A DNA stretch of 7,942 bases, from positions 1 to 7,942 of the forward strand of contig CACZQU010000261.1 of NCBI GenBank assembly GCA_902783305.1. The letters run 5' to 3'. This document shows, one piece after another, positions 6,982 through 7,942 of the stretch. Each line of letters begins with the position of its first letter. The first letter of the stretch is position 1. The position numbers and the translations under genes are program-made. The notes beneath the pieces were generated by a model. It was not told the origin of the DNA. It ran no database searches and saw only the letters and a list, made by a program, of their open reading frames with translations. This DNA comes from an uncultured Lachnospiraceae bacterium (GTDB lineage Bacteria; Bacillota; Clostridia; Lachnospirales; Lachnospiraceae).

Positions 6982-7013
6982 GTGCGTTTTCCGCTTTCCG
7001 GTATTCTCCTGTC

Positions 7014-7718
7014 CTACATTCCTGTATACCAGTAATAGCCGGCAACCGCTGCGGCACTGACCACAGTCAGCACAACCAGAAGAATGACATCCTTTCTGGA
7101 GATTTCCATCTTCGAGCTGCCATTAAACGTCAGCTCCATCGAATTTGTCACCGGTGTCAATACATTAAAGAGCAGAATCAATGCCAGACTCTGCAGCGGA
7201 AAAAGCGCCAGATTTTTCACCAGCCGGGGAAGACTCAGCAGGGTATAGGATTTGCCAAGCATGGTCAGATAGTAATAATACATAATGCATGGACTGATCA
7301 TCAGGTTGACAATGGCCGTCACGGCAAACCGTCCCAGAATCACTCTGGCGGCAGTAAGCTTCGCCCGATAATAAAACAAGGCAAACAGTACTCCTCCCGC
7401 AATCTCCTCCAGAATAAACGGAAAGAAATAAGCACCGTGCGGAAACAGAAAAGCTCCCAGAGTATCACTGGCAGCCGAAGTCACAATGGCCACCACAGGT
7501 CCATAGATCATTGATCCCACCGCGTTGATCAGAAACCCAAAGGTAATATTCAGATTCGGCCCCACAGGTATCGTCAGCGACTTGACGGCAATTCTCATCG
7601 CGGTAAGCAGAGCGGCGCATAACAGAATTCTCAGGTATTTGAATTCTCCCGCCGCCAGCTTCCAGTATTCCGCAGAAAAAGGTGTCTGAAAAAGTTTTCT
7701 GCTCTTGCTTTCGTGCAT
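7014..7718 (-). CDS. folT: ECF transporter S component, folate (FolT-like) family
   Basis: The substrate-binding membrane subunit of an energy-coupling factor vitamin importer, most like the folate family. The 234 residues show about six helices from residue 30 to 195. Family-type sequence includes NITFGFLINAVGS, YGPVVA, SDTLGAFLFPHGAYFFPF and, later, YYYYLTMLGKSY. The first helix carries ALLTA (36-40), an AxxxA pattern like those that contact the EcfT scaffold. Unusual features are a roughly 28-residue polar N-terminal tail and an extra hydrophobic helix at about 208-230, making the protein longer than a typical S component. It needs EcfA/EcfA'/EcfT from elsewhere in the genome. The ATG follows a G-rich AGGGGGGG (7734-7727), 8 nt away. 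An attenuator-like hairpin precedes it. The folate assignment rests on family resemblance, so a related pterin or other ligand remains possible. Confidence 0.85.
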   Translation of the reverse strand: MHESKSRKLFQTPFSAEYWKLAAGEFKYLRILLCAALLTAMRIAVKSLTIPVGPNLNITFGFLINAVGSMIYGPVVAIVTSAASDTLGAFLFPHGAYFFPFILEEIAGGVLFALFYYRAKLTAARVILGRFAVTAIVNLMISPCIMYYYYLTMLGKSYTLLSLPRLVKNLALFPLQSLALILLFNVLTPVTNSMELTFNGSSKMEISRKDVILLVVLTVVSAAAVAGYYWYTGM

Positions 7719-7748
7719 GGTTCAATCCCCCCCTACTGCAAACCAGAT

Positions 7749-7808
7749 AAAAACCTGAATGATCAGGCCTGGCCGCACGGTTGCGGCATCCTTCCAGCAT
7801 CATTCAGG
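7749..7808 (-). terminator. Attenuator-like hairpin in the folT leader
   Basis: On the minus strand CCTGAATGAT (7808-7799) pairs perfectly with ATCATTCAGG (7763-7754). Inside, CTGG/CCAG (7797-7794 with 7772-7769) and CCGCA/TGCGG (7786-7782 with 7777-7773, loop ACCG) stack into a nested structure. TTTTT (7753-7749) follows the outer stem directly. The U run ends 30 nt before the folT ATG, so termination here would block the gene. It could also be the terminator of an upstream minus-strand gene outside the window, but the short distance favours regulation of folT. Confidence 0.7.
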
Positions 7809-7942
7809 CCATTTTGCCCATTTTATCACGGATCTCTTTCTTTGGGAAGTGTCACTTGTAAGCTCACCGGAAATGTGATACATTACTCGGTACTGCTGCT
7901 GAATAATCATGGCCTCCGGCCCTGGCAGACAAGGAAATGACA
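7809..7942 (-). promoter_or_regulatory. Upstream folT leader with possible antiterminator arm
   Basis: No gene is supported here. ATTATTCAG (7907-7899) can pair with CTGAATGAT (7807-7799), the left arm of the attenuator, over 9 bp including one G.U, which would prevent the terminator from forming. Between these arms, TATCAC and GTGATA (7880-7875 with 7829-7824) are complementary. This resembles a riboswitch with its closing stem acting as antiterminator, provided transcription begins upstream of 7907. The conserved sequence of the THF riboswitch common before folT genes is not evident. Confidence 0.35.
7820..7848 (-). promoter_or_regulatory. Candidate promoter within the folT leader
   Basis: TAAAAT (7825-7820) matches TATAAT at five of six positions and sits 17 nt after TTCCCA (7848-7843), which matches TTGACA at four of six. 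The start would be near 7813, just ahead of the attenuator hairpin. The odd palindrome AAGTGTCACTT (7847-7857) touches its -35 element and could be an operator. If this is the true promoter, the upstream antiterminator arm would not be transcribed. Confidence 0.35.

Noticed and set aside
7713..7940. 75-codon plus-strand frame over the folT leader
   Set aside because: It has no ribosome binding site, low-complexity composition, and overlaps the structured leader and the folT start.
7719..7942. Classical THF riboswitch before folT
   Set aside because: The conserved core segments I know from that class are not visible in the leader. A diverged version cannot be excluded without a covariance search.

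Overview
The window looks like a piece of a Bacillota chromosome of moderate GC content, probably from a gut-type anaerobe in the Clostridia or Erysipelotrichia. The grounds are strong AGGAGG-type ribosome binding sites, an ECF-type vitamin transporter S component, a FeoA-FeoB fusion followed by a Cys-rich Feo peptide, a secreted protein built of SH3-like repeats, and a cytoplasmic family 2 beta-galactosidase. The genus cannot be fixed from sequence alone. No rRNA, tRNA, CRISPR array, insertion sequence or phage gene is visible.

Layout. Positions 1-149 are intergenic: a short repeat copy (2-30), an imperfect hairpin ending near a T run (44-105), and a candidate promoter (97-125). A single plus-strand gene, the GH2 beta-galactosidase (150-3074), follows. 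Everything after it lies on the minus strand. A strong hairpin terminator (3079-3114) separates the convergent transcripts. Next come a roughly 155-nt structured 3' region with a second copy of the repeat (3215-3241) and a secreted protein with three SH3-like repeats (3272-4096) that has its own extended -10 promoter (4206-4234). The stretch 4235-4359 holds no gene and no recognisable terminator. Reading along the minus strand, the iron/vitamin cluster runs from a folate-family ECF S component (7718-7014), through a possible 29-codon ORF (6981-6892) that overlaps the next start, to the FeoA-FeoB fusion (6895-4544) and a 53-residue FeoB-associated Cys-rich membrane peptide (4521-4360).

How the genes fit together. 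The Feo pair is a ferrous iron uptake module: a GTPase permease with its FeoA domain fused on, plus the small Cys-rich partner. The S component would need the shared ECF module (EcfA, EcfA', EcfT), which is not in this window. The S component and Feo genes share a strand, are separated by about 110 nt, and have no terminator between them, so co-transcription is plausible. The beta-galactosidase is a monocistronic catabolic gene with no sugar transporter or regulator beside it in the window.

The most interesting non-coding signal is the leader of the S-component gene. A nested hairpin with a perfect 10-bp outer stem runs straight into TTTTT about 30 nt before the start codon. Its left arm can instead pair with a segment about 90 nt upstream. 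This is attenuator or riboswitch architecture, and I do not see the known THF riboswitch consensus in it.
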